Positions 44,562 through 52,154 of a stretch of DNA of 64,000 nucleotides are shown one piece after another. The first letter of the stretch is position 1. The number at the start of each line of letters is the position of its first letter. The notes beneath the pieces are model-generated. The model was not told where the DNA came from. It did no database searches and worked only from the letters and a program-made list of their open reading frames with translations. The translations under genes and the position numbers were made by a program. This DNA is from Marinihelvus sp963695135 (GTDB lineage: Bacteria; Pseudomonadota; Gammaproteobacteria; Xanthomonadales; SZUA-36): NCBI GenBank assembly GCA_963695135.1, contig CAVOGA010000001.1, forward strand, positions 248,001 to 312,000, written 5' to 3'.

Positions 44562-45632
44562 ATGAGCCAGAAGAAGCGACGTATCCTGTTTATCGACCGG
44601 GATGGCACCCTGATCATCGAGCCGGAGGACTTCCAGATCGACAGCCTCGAGAAGCTGGAGCTTGTCGAGGGCGTGATTCCCGCCCTGCTCAGGCTGCGCG
44701 ATGCGGGCTACGAGTTTGTCATCGTGAGCAACCAGGACGGCCTGGGCACGGACAGCTACCCGCAGGAAGACTTCCAGGTTCCCCACGCCAAGATGCTGCA
44801 GCTGTTCAACTCGCAGGGCATCCACTTCAGCGCGGAACACATTGACCCGCATTTCGAGGAAGACGGCTCGCCAAACCGCAAACCGGGCATCGGCATGGTG
44901 CTCGATTACCTGAAGTCCGGCGAACTGGACCTGGCGGACAGCTGGGTGATCGGCGACCGCGAAACCGACCTGCAACTGGCCGCAAACATGGGCATCGGCG
45001 GCCTGCGCCTCGGGCCGGAAGGCCTGGACTGGGACACGCTGGCCCACCAGCTGGTGACCCGGCCCCGTACCGGCGAGGTGCGCCGTACCACGAAAGAAAC
45101 CGACATCCGGGTGCGCGTTGACCTGGACGGCACCGGTACGACCATCGATACCGGTATCGGCTTTTTTGATCACATGCTGGACCAGATCGCTTCCCACGGC
45201 GGCTTTGCCCTGGAACTGAGCTGCAAGGGCGACCTGGAAATCGACGAACACCACACGGTGGAGGACGTCGCCCTGGCACTGGGTGAAGCCCTGAACAAGG
45301 CGCTGGGCGACCGCCGCGGCATCGGCCGCTACGGTTTTGTCCTGCCCATGGACGAATCCCTGGCCCAGGTGACCGTGGACCTGTCCGGCCGGCCGGCGTT
45401 CGTGTTCATGGCCGAGTTTCCGCGGGACCAGGTCGGCCAGCTTTCGACGGAGATGGTGCGGCACTTCTTCGCCTCCCTGTCGCAATCCCTGGGCGCCGCC
45501 CTGCACCTGGAGGTCAGGGGGGAGAACACGCACCACATGGTGGAAGCGCTGTTCAAGGGCGCGGGCCGGGCGCTGCGGCCGGCGCTGGCCCGCTCCGGGT
45601 CGGAAATGCCCAGCACCAAGGGCATGCTTTGA
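44562..45632 (+). CDS. hisB: Bifunctional histidinol-phosphatase / imidazoleglycerol-phosphate dehydratase
   Basis: The 356-aa fusion has an N-terminal HAD phosphatase (LFIDRDGTLIIEPEDF with the nucleophile Asp, DSWVIGDRETDLQLAANMGI) and a C-terminal dehydratase (about 165-356). The latter carries GIGFFDHMLDQIASHGGF, EIDEHHTVEDVALALGEAL and ENTHHMVEALFKGAGRAL. This is the enteric/Xanthomonas-type fusion. ATG 44562 is used because the upstream frame is a shadow of hisC. Confidence 0.96.
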   Translation: MSQKKRRILFIDRDGTLIIEPEDFQIDSLEKLELVEGVIPALLRLRDAGYEFVIVSNQDGLGTDSYPQEDFQVPHAKMLQLFNSQGIHFSAEHIDPHFEEDGSPNRKPGIGMVLDYLKSGELDLADSWVIGDRETDLQLAANMGIGGLRLGPEGLDWDTLAHQLVTRPRTGEVRRTTKETDIRVRVDLDGTGTTIDTGIGFFDHMLDQIASHGGFALELSCKGDLEIDEHHTVEDVALALGEALNKALGDRRGIGRYGFVLPMDESLAQVTVDLSGRPAFVFMAEFPRDQVGQLSTEMVRHFFASLSQSLGAALHLEVRGENTHHMVEALFKGAGRALRPALARSGSEMPSTKGML

Positions 45633-45642
45633 GCGCCCCGCC

Positions 45643-46236
45643 ATGAGCCTGGCCATCATTGACAGCGGCGGCGCCAACATCGCCTCGGTGCGCTTTGCCC
45701 TGCAGCGCCTCGGCGCCGACTCGGTTTTCACCGCCGACCCGGCGGTCATCCAGCGCGCGGACCGTGTCATCCTGCCGGGCGTCGGTGCTGCGGCGGCGTC
45801 CATGCGCCACCTCCGTGAGCAGGGCCTGGTGGACTGCATACGTGCGCTGACCCAGCCCGTGCTGGGCATCTGCCTGGGCATGCAGCTGCTGTTCGACTCG
45901 TCGGAGGAGGGCGACGTGGACTGCCTGGGGCTGATTCCGGGCCGGCTCAGGCGCTTTCCCGGCAGTCCGGGCCTGCGCATACCGCACATGGGCTGGAACG
46001 CCGCCGATGCGCTGCGCCCGGATCCGCTGCTGAACGACCTGGGGGAAACCCCGTGGTTCTATTTCGTCCACAGTTACTATGCTCCGGTCAGTGATGCGAC
46101 GCTGGCGGTCACGACCCATGGGCTGCCGTTCAGCGCCATGGTGCAGCGCGGCAACTTCCGCGGCGCGCAGTTTCACCCGGAGCGCTCGGCCGGCGCCGGA
46201 GCGCAGGTGCTTAAAAATTTCCTGGAGCTGTCATGA
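45643..46236 (+). CDS. hisH: Imidazole glycerol phosphate synthase, glutaminase subunit
   Basis: The 197-aa class I amidotransferase supplies ammonia to HisF. The nucleophile is Cys77 in LGICLGMQLLFDSSEE, and His and Glu are in AQFHPERSAGAG. IIDSGGANIASVRFAL is the usual N-terminus. It lies ten bases after hisB and overlaps hisA by four bases. Confidence 0.95.
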   Translation: MSLAIIDSGGANIASVRFALQRLGADSVFTADPAVIQRADRVILPGVGAAAASMRHLREQGLVDCIRALTQPVLGICLGMQLLFDSSEEGDVDCLGLIPGRLRRFPGSPGLRIPHMGWNAADALRPDPLLNDLGETPWFYFVHSYYAPVSDATLAVTTHGLPFSAMVQRGNFRGAQFHPERSAGAGAQVLKNFLELS

Positions 46237-46967
46237 ACCTGATACCCGCAATCGACCTGCTGGACGGACGCTGTGTGCGCCTGGTGCACGGGGACTTCCG
46301 CAACGTCACCTTCTACGACGAGGAACCCGAGGATATTGCCCGGCGCTACCATGAAGAGGGCGCGCGCTGGCTGCACGTGGTGGACCTGGCGGCCTCCCGC
46401 GACGGCGAGTCGGCGGATACCGCAGCGCTGTTCAAGCTGATCCACAGCGCCGACCAGATGATCCAGACCGGCGGCGGTGTGCGGTCGGGAACCGACATCG
46501 TGGAGCGCCTCCAGGAAGGCGCCGACCGGGTGGTAATCGGCAGCCTGTGCGCCAAGGACCCGGAACGCTTTCTCCGCTGGGTCGCGCAGCACGGCGCCGA
46601 CCGGATTGTCGCCGCACTGGACGTGCAGATTGACCCGGCCGGGGTTCCCTATCCGCGAATTTTTGGCTGGACCGAGGCAGCCGGGATGGACCTGTGGACA
46701 CTTCTCGACCAGTTAATGGCAGGTGGCCTGCGCCACGCGCTGGTCACCGACATCAGCCGGGACGGCGCCATGAAAGGCCCCAACGTGGACCTGTACCGGG
46801 ACATCATCACGCGCTATCCGGACCTGCAGTTGCAGGCATCCGGCGGCGTGAGCCGAATCAGCGACCTGGTCGAACTGAAAGCAGCGGGCGCCACGTCGGT
46901 CATCGTTGGCAAGGCCCTGCTGGAAGGCGCCATCAAACTGCCAATGGCGCTGAGCGCCTTGCGGTGA
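46233..46967 (+). CDS. hisA: Phosphoribosylformimino-5-aminoimidazole carboxamide ribotide isomerase
   Basis: The 244-aa TIM barrel isomerises ProFAR to PRFAR. It shows LIPAIDLLDGRCVRLVHGDF with the catalytic Asp, HVVDLAASRDGES, QTGGGVRSGTDIVERLQEGA, and TDISRDGAMKGPNVDLYRD with the second catalytic Asp. Overlaps with hisH and hisF suggest coupled translation. Confidence 0.96.
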   Translation: MNLIPAIDLLDGRCVRLVHGDFRNVTFYDEEPEDIARRYHEEGARWLHVVDLAASRDGESADTAALFKLIHSADQMIQTGGGVRSGTDIVERLQEGADRVVIGSLCAKDPERFLRWVAQHGADRIVAALDVQIDPAGVPYPRIFGWTEAAGMDLWTLLDQLMAGGLRHALVTDISRDGAMKGPNVDLYRDIITRYPDLQLQASGGVSRISDLVELKAAGATSVIVGKALLEGAIKLPMALSALR

Positions 46968-47755
46968 CGGCCACCAGCACAGGCCTGGCCCGGCGCATCA
47001 TTCCCTGCCTGGACGTGCGCGACGGGCAGGTGGTGAAAGGCGTGCAGTTTCGCAACCACCGGGTCATGGGTGAGATCGTCGAGCTCGCCAGCCGCTACAG
47101 CCTCGAGGGCGCCGACGAACTGGTTTTCTACGATATTACGGCCAGCCCGGAAGGCCGGTCCGTGGACCATTCCTGGGTCAGCCGCGTTGCGGAAGTCATC
47201 GATATTCCCTTTTGCGTGGCCGGCGGCATCCGCACCGTGGACGAAGCGCGACGCATCCTGCGCGCCGGCGCGGACAAGGTGTCGGTGAACACCCCGGCAG
47301 TCCGCAACCCGGACCTGGTCAATGCGCTGGCCGATGCCTTCGGCAGCCAGTGCGTGGTGGTCGGAATCGACTCGATCGTGCAGGATGACGGCAGCTGGAC
47401 CACGCGCCAGATGACCGGTAACCCGGACGCCATGGAAGCCACGGGACTCGACACCCTGGCCTGGATCGGCGAGGTGGTGGAACGCGGCGCGGGCGAAATC
47501 GTCCTGAACTGCATGGGCAGCGACGGCACGCGGGACGGCTATGACCTGGTCCAGCTCACCGCGGCGCGCGAAGTATGCCCGGTGCCCCTGATCGCCTCCG
47601 GCGGCGCCGGGGAAGCGCGGCATTTCACCGAGGTCTTCACGACTGCGGATGTGGACGGCGCGCTGGCCGCAACCGTTTTCCACAACGGCAGCTTGCCGAT
47701 ACCCGAGCTGAAGCGCATGCTCGCCGGCGCAGGAATAGGAGTAAGACCATGCTGA
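46964..47755 (+). CDS. hisF: Imidazole glycerol phosphate synthase, cyclase subunit
   Basis: The 263-aa TIM barrel starts at GTG 46964, overlapping the hisA stop (GTGA). Key blocks are RIIPCLDVRDGQVVKGVQF with the catalytic Asp, FYDITASPEGRSVDHSWVSR, PFCVAGGIRTVDEARRIL, NCMGSDGTRDGYDLVQL with the second Asp, and IASGGAGEARHF. A few extra residues follow the HisF barrel core near SIVQDDGSWTT. Confidence 0.95.
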   Translation: MTATSTGLARRIIPCLDVRDGQVVKGVQFRNHRVMGEIVELASRYSLEGADELVFYDITASPEGRSVDHSWVSRVAEVIDIPFCVAGGIRTVDEARRILRAGADKVSVNTPAVRNPDLVNALADAFGSQCVVVGIDSIVQDDGSWTTRQMTGNPDAMEATGLDTLAWIGEVVERGAGEIVLNCMGSDGTRDGYDLVQLTAAREVCPVPLIASGGAGEARHFTEVFTTADVDGALAATVFHNGSLPIPELKRMLAGAGIGVRPC

Positions 47756-48381
47756 ATGCAGACCCGGATTGGGAAAAGATGGAAGGGCTTTTGCCCGCCA
47801 TTGTCCAGGACGCGCTGGACGGGCGGGTGCTGATGCTCGGCTACATGAACCGCGACGCGCTTCAGGTAACGATGGAAAGCGGCCAGGTGACGTTCTGGAG
47901 CCGCAGCCGCCAGGCCCTGTGGACCAAGGGCGAAACCTCGGGCAACAGCCTGAATTTCGTCGACGCCACGCTGGATTGCGATCAGGACTGCCTGCTCATC
48001 CGGGCACACCCGGCAGGGCCGACCTGTCACCGGGGCACCCCCACCTGCTTCGATCCGCTGGATGACCCCGGCAATGGACCGCAGCCCGACCTGGCGTTCC
48101 TGGCCACCCTGGAACGCGTCATTCACCAGCGGGACCTGGATCGACCGGAGGGCAGCTATACCACGAGGCTGTTTGAAGAAGGGGTCAAGCGCGTATCGCA
48201 GAAAGTCGGTGAGGAGGGCGTGGAAGCCGCCCTGGCCGGTGTGGCGGGAGAGCGCGAAGAGCTCATCAATGAGTCAGCGGACCTGGTTTACCACCTGATG
48301 GTGCTGCTGCGCACCCGGCGCATCAGCCTGGCCGACCTGCTGGCAACACTGCGCGAGCGCCACGGCCAGATCAGGGACTAG
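47749..48381 (+). CDS. hisI: Bifunctional phosphoribosyl-AMP cyclohydrolase / phosphoribosyl-ATP pyrophosphatase
   Basis: The 210-aa HisIE fusion has a cyclohydrolase domain (about 1-115; VLMLGYMNRDALQVTMES, FWSRSRQALWTKGETSGN, DATLDCDQDCLLIRAHP, GPTCHRGTPTCF) and a MazG-like pyrophosphatase domain (about 120-205; SYTTRLFEEGVKRVSQKVGE, ESADLVYHLMVLL). A strong AGGAG precedes ATG 47749, and the gene overlaps the end of hisF by seven bases. It is the last gene of the operon. Confidence 0.95.
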   Translation: MLNADPDWEKMEGLLPAIVQDALDGRVLMLGYMNRDALQVTMESGQVTFWSRSRQALWTKGETSGNSLNFVDATLDCDQDCLLIRAHPAGPTCHRGTPTCFDPLDDPGNGPQPDLAFLATLERVIHQRDLDRPEGSYTTRLFEEGVKRVSQKVGEEGVEAALAGVAGEREELINESADLVYHLMVLLRTRRISLADLLATLRERHGQIRD

Positions 48382-48422
48382 AACCGGGCGCAATGCCGGA
48401 CCCGGGGACCAGCCGCGCAGGG

Positions 48423-49322
48423 CTAATCCCGGGCTACCACCGCCGGCAAGGCCTTGAGATAGGCCGCGATCGCGGCACGGTCCGCATCGTCCAGGCGGGA
48501 CATGTTGGCCTGCACGGCCGCCATGCTGCCGCCGACCACGTCAAAGTCCGGATCAACACCGGACTCCAGGTAGTAGGCAATGTCATCAGCGCTCCAGTCG
48601 GCAAAGGCTGAGTTGCCCGGCGTGATATTGGGCACCTGGCCCTCGCCATCCGGATTGGGTGCGCCGCCCAGCCAGCGATCCAACTCCAGCGCCTGGGCCA
48701 GGTTGCGCGGCGTGTGGCACTCACCACAGTGGCCCGGGCCCTCGACAAGGTAGCGGCCGCGCTCAAGCTGCTCGTCGCCGGGCGGAACCGGGATCACCGG
48801 CGCGCTGTCCAGGTAGAGCCGCTTCCAGGCGCCCAGGGCGCGACGGATATTGAACGGAAACGCCAGCTCGTTGGGCCCCACGACATTCGGGTCAGCCGGC
48901 ATCCGGTCCAGGAAGGCCTTCAGATCAAGCAGGTCGGTCCGGCGCATGCGTGTGTACGAGGTGTAGGGAAAGGCCGGGTAGTAATTCCTGCCGTCCGGCG
49001 AAACACCGCGCTGCATGGCATTGAGAAAATCCAGCTCGCTCCAGGCGCCTATGCCCTGTTCCCGGTCCGGCGTGATATTCGGCACGCGAAACAACCCGAT
49101 GGGGCTTTCCATCTCCAGGCCGCCCGCCAGCACGTCACGCTGTGGCTTGCCGTCCACGATGCGGCCGTGACAGGAGGCGCATCCGCCCGCATTGAACAGG
49201 CGCTCACCATTGGCCAGGTCCGGTTGATGAGCCGGTACATCGCCCGGACCCAGCGCCTCGGGCCGGCTGAACCACCAGCCGGCCAGGGCAAGAACCACCA
49301 GGACCAGGAACAGCTTTTTCAT
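48423..49322 (-). CDS. Diheme cytochrome c
   Basis: The 299-aa protein has an uncleaved or signal-type N-terminal helix (MKKLFLVLVVLALAGWWF) and two haem-c motifs, CASCH (about 48) and CGECH (about 197). The intervening FRVPNITPDREQGIGAWSEL and later VPNITPGNSAFADWS are typical of cytochrome subunits of membrane alcohol or gluconate dehydrogenases. No dehydrogenase subunit is adjacent. It follows a cytochrome c' gene by 12 bases. Confidence 0.88.
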   Translation of the reverse strand: MKKLFLVLVVLALAGWWFSRPEALGPGDVPAHQPDLANGERLFNAGGCASCHGRIVDGKPQRDVLAGGLEMESPIGLFRVPNITPDREQGIGAWSELDFLNAMQRGVSPDGRNYYPAFPYTSYTRMRRTDLLDLKAFLDRMPADPNVVGPNELAFPFNIRRALGAWKRLYLDSAPVIPVPPGDEQLERGRYLVEGPGHCGECHTPRNLAQALELDRWLGGAPNPDGEGQVPNITPGNSAFADWSADDIAYYLESGVDPDFDVVGGSMAAVQANMSRLDDADRAAIAAYLKALPAVVARD

Positions 49323-49334
49323 GCGGCCAGGCGG

Positions 49335-49769
49335 TTAGTCCTTCTCGACACGGAAGTCGTCGTGACAGCCCTTGCAGGTTTTCAGGATGCCCTGGAGCGC
49401 CGGCTGCAGCGTTTCCACCGAGTCGATGTTGGCATCCTGGGCAGCCTCAACTGCCGCCGCGAAATCCATGAAAGCAACATCAAAGCCGGCCCGGTCGGTC
49501 CAGATCGTGGCCTTGGCCTCCGTGTCGTAACCGGTATCAGAGCCCGGCGGGAAATAGTTCGGCCCTTCCTCGGCCGTGTTCTCAAACACCGCGAGGCTGG
49601 CGGTGACCGTTTCCGCGTTAAAGTCCACCTGGCCGCGGGTCATGCCGATCAGGGGTTTGAGCGCGTCCCGGGTCTGCTCCATAAGGTGCTGGCGCTGTTC
49701 GATCGGGTTATCCCCATCAGCAATGGCGAACAACGGCAGGGCGAGAGCGAGAAGAGCAAAACGTTTCAT
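49335..49769 (-). CDS. Cytochrome c'
   Basis: The 144-aa product has a signal peptide (MKRFALLALALPLFAIADG) and a four-helix cytochrome c' body. The single haem motif CKGCH (132-136) is near the C-terminus, in LKTCKGCHDDFRVEKD. Cytochromes c' bind NO and CO in the periplasm. It probably shares a transcript with the diheme cytochrome downstream. Confidence 0.9.
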   Translation of the reverse strand: MKRFALLALALPLFAIADGDNPIEQRQHLMEQTRDALKPLIGMTRGQVDFNAETVTASLAVFENTAEEGPNYFPPGSDTGYDTEAKATIWTDRAGFDVAFMDFAAAVEAAQDANIDSVETLQPALQGILKTCKGCHDDFRVEKD

Positions 49770-49859
49770 GGGTTACCTCCAATGATTAAGACAGCAAGCT
49801 GAATTCTGAACCGAATCCTACCATGCAATCCCACCCGGGATTGAGGCATTATCACGCCT

Positions 49860-50372
49860 ATGACCAGTGACGCTAAGCCCATTATCGAGCCTGCCGGGCA
49901 CCATGACCTGGCGGGCATTCTCGACATCCTGAACCATTTCATCCTGCACGATCACTGCACTTTTGACACGCAGCCATGGTCCCCCGGGGACAAGCAGGCA
50001 TGGTTCGAAAGCTTCGGTGAGAAGCCTCAATATCTCCTGTTGGTGGCGCGGCAGGGTGACGATATTCTGGGCTATGCGCACAGCGGCCAGTGGCGCGGCA
50101 AGCGCGCCTACGACGTGACCGTTGAGACCACCGTGTACGTGGCGGCCGGGCATGCCGGACGGGGCCTGGGCCGGGCGCTGCTGGGCGATTTGCTGCACCG
50201 GCTCGAAGACACACCGGCGCGCCGTGCGGTTGCAGGCGTTGCCCAGCCCAATTCCGCATCCAACCGGCTGCATGAATCCCTGGGCTTCAGCGCCGTCGGA
50301 ACGTTTCACGGGGTGGGCCACAAATTCGGGAAATTTTGGGATGTGCGCTGGTTTGAGCGCTCAATCCCCTGA
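49860..50372 (+). CDS. GNAT N-acetyltransferase (Bar/PAT-like)
   Basis: The 170-aa protein has the acetyl-CoA binding pattern TVYVAAGHAGRGLGRALLGDLL and the family segments ILNHFILHDHCTFDTQPWSP and QPNSASNRLHESLGFSAVGT, ending in the VGHKFGKFWDVRWFER block. These are typical of the phosphinothricin/methionine-sulfoximine acetyltransferase branch. The natural substrate cannot be stated. The gene lies just upstream of, and in the same direction as, an arsR gene. Confidence 0.9.
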   Translation: MTSDAKPIIEPAGHHDLAGILDILNHFILHDHCTFDTQPWSPGDKQAWFESFGEKPQYLLLVARQGDDILGYAHSGQWRGKRAYDVTVETTVYVAAGHAGRGLGRALLGDLLHRLEDTPARRAVAGVAQPNSASNRLHESLGFSAVGTFHGVGHKFGKFWDVRWFERSIP

Positions 50373-50412
50373 TTCACCCTGCTGCAACGCGCCAATCACC
50401 TGGAAAATTTGA

Positions 50413-50461
50413 TTGACCTGCTTCGAGCTTAAGCTTAGAATCGCAATTCGTCGAATTACGA
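50413..50461 (+). promoter_or_regulatory. Promoter and operator of the arsR-type gene
   Basis: TTGACC (50413-50418), 17 bases, then TAGAAT (50436-50441) makes a near-consensus sigma70 promoter. A dyad with ten-base arms, TCGCAATTCG (50441-50450) and CGAATTACGA (50452-50461), has one mismatch and covers the end of the -10 and the start site. Placement and symmetry fit autorepression by the ArsR-type protein encoded 12 bases downstream. Confidence 0.8.
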
Positions 50462-50473
50462 ATATTAGCCGAG

Positions 50474-50749
50474 ATGAATAAACGCAAAATCGAGCAGGTG
50501 GCCAACACCTTCCGCGCCCTGGGGCACCCGGTGCGACTGCAGATCGTGCAGATCCTGCTGGACCGTGGCGCACTGTTCGCAGGCGATATTACGCGGCGCC
50601 TGCCGGTGGTCGCCTCCACCGCCTCCCAGCACCTGAAAATCCTCCGGGAGGCCGGGCTTATTGAGCAGGCAACGGACGGTCCGCACCGCTACTACTCCAT
50701 CGACAAGCAGGCGCTGCTGGACCTCAAGGCGCTGGTGAGAAAGCTCTAG
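50474..50749 (+). CDS. ArsR-family transcriptional regulator
   Basis: The 91-aa protein is a minimal ArsR/SmtB winged helix: ANTFRALGHPVRLQIVQILL, then the recognition helix VVASTASQHLKILREAGLIE and the wing DGPHRYYSID. No cysteine pair for metal sensing is seen, so it is a non-metal type. Its own promoter carries a strong dyad. No transporter or redox gene follows on the same strand, so its targets other than itself are unknown. Confidence 0.9.
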   Translation: MNKRKIEQVANTFRALGHPVRLQIVQILLDRGALFAGDITRRLPVVASTASQHLKILREAGLIEQATDGPHRYYSIDKQALLDLKALVRKL

Positions 50750-50760
50750 GCAACCGCCAG

Positions 50761-52140
50761 TCAGGCCCCCGCCAGATCGACCACCTGCCCGGCTTCAGCC
50801 ACGTTGACCGTGGCTTCGAAGCGCTCTCGCAGGTGCGCGGCCAGGGCCTGTTGCGCCTCCGGCTCACCGTGCACCAGCTGCACCGGCGGATGATCTGCGA
50901 TCCCGGAGTACCAGCGCGCCAGGTCCGCCTGATCCCCGTGGGCCGAGAAGCCCCCCAGCGTGTGAATCTTTGCCCGCACCGACACATCCTCGCCATAGAT
51001 TCGCACATGCGATGCGCCGTCCACCAGCTTGCGACCGGTTGAACCGCGCGCCATGTAGCCGGGAATGATCACCTGGGTGCTGGCCAGCGGCAGGTTGTGA
51101 CGCAGGTGGTGGACAATCCTGCCGCCGTTACACATGCCGCTGCCGGCGATAATAATGGCCCCGGAGCGGATCCGGTTGATCGCCATGGATTCTTCCGTAT
51201 CGCGGCTGAGCTGCAGGTTCGGCAGCAGCGGGCTGTGGTCGTTCTCGTCCCGCAGTTCGGTTGCTTCCTCGTCGTAGAGATGGCGGTAGCGCCAGTAGAC
51301 CTCGGTGGCCTCGATGGCCATCGGGCTGTCCAGGAAAATCTGGAAGCGCTGCATTCCCCACTCGTCAAAGTGCTTGGCGAACTGGTAGAGGATTTCCTGG
51401 CTGCGCCCGATGGCAAAGGCGGGAATCAGGATATTGCCATTGCTGGCGGCGCTGATGATCTCCCCCATTTCCACGACGGTCGCGTCGCGGCCCCGGTGCA
51501 TGCGATCGCCGTAGGTTGATTCCATGATGACCAGGTCCGCCCGCTCCGGCGACTCCGGATCGCGCAGGATCGGCGAGTTGTACTGACCGAGGTCACCCGA
51601 GAACACGAGGGTGCGTCGTACGCCCTCCTCCTCCAGCGCCAGCTCGACCACGCAGGACCCGATGATGTGACCGGCATCGCGGAACCGCACCTGCAAACCG
51701 GGCACCACCTCGAACCATTGCCCGTAAGCCTGCGGGCTCATGCGCTTCATGACCGCCCGGCCATCCTCGGCGGTGAACAGCGGCATGTGCTTCTTGCCCT
51801 TCTTGCGGGTCAGGTAGGCCGCCTCCCGCTCTTCGAGATGCGCCGCATCCGCCAGCAATATCGCGACCAGCTCGCAGGTCGCGCGCTGGGCGAAAACCGG
51901 GCCGCGGAACCCCCGCTTGACCAGCAGGGGCAAACGGCCGCAATGATCCAGGTGGGCGTGACTGAGCACCACCGCATCAATCTTTGCCGCCTCGAAAGGA
52001 AAGGGATCCCGGTTGCGGGCCTCGTCTGCGCGGCCACCCTGGATCAGGCCGCAGTCAAGCAGCACCCGGTGGCCGCCAATCTCCAGGATATGGCAGGACC
52101 CGGTTACCTCGCCTGCCGCGCCAAAAAATTGAATTTTCAT
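50761..52140 (-). CDS. Metallo-beta-lactamase/beta-CASP RNA-processing exonuclease
   Basis: The 459-aa protein from ATG 52140 begins MKIQFFGAAGEVTGSCHIL and has the metal motif LSHAHLDHCGRLPLLVKRGF. MBL motif III is FRDAGHIIGSCVVEL, and the beta-CASP motifs include VIMESTYGDRMH, IPAFAIGRSQEILYQ, SGMCNGGRIVHHLRHNL and ISGFSAHGDQ (GGFSAHGDQADL). It belongs to the YsxE/CPSF-like group and is probably an RNA endo/exonuclease. A DUF885 gene is just upstream. Confidence 0.92.
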   Translation of the reverse strand: MKIQFFGAAGEVTGSCHILEIGGHRVLLDCGLIQGGRADEARNRDPFPFEAAKIDAVVLSHAHLDHCGRLPLLVKRGFRGPVFAQRATCELVAILLADAAHLEEREAAYLTRKKGKKHMPLFTAEDGRAVMKRMSPQAYGQWFEVVPGLQVRFRDAGHIIGSCVVELALEEEGVRRTLVFSGDLGQYNSPILRDPESPERADLVIMESTYGDRMHRGRDATVVEMGEIISAASNGNILIPAFAIGRSQEILYQFAKHFDEWGMQRFQIFLDSPMAIEATEVYWRYRHLYDEEATELRDENDHSPLLPNLQLSRDTEESMAINRIRSGAIIIAGSGMCNGGRIVHHLRHNLPLASTQVIIPGYMARGSTGRKLVDGASHVRIYGEDVSVRAKIHTLGGFSAHGDQADLARWYSGIADHPPVQLVHGEPEAQQALAAHLRERFEATVNVAEAGQVVDLAGA

Positions 52141-52154
52141 AAAGGCTCCAGGGC

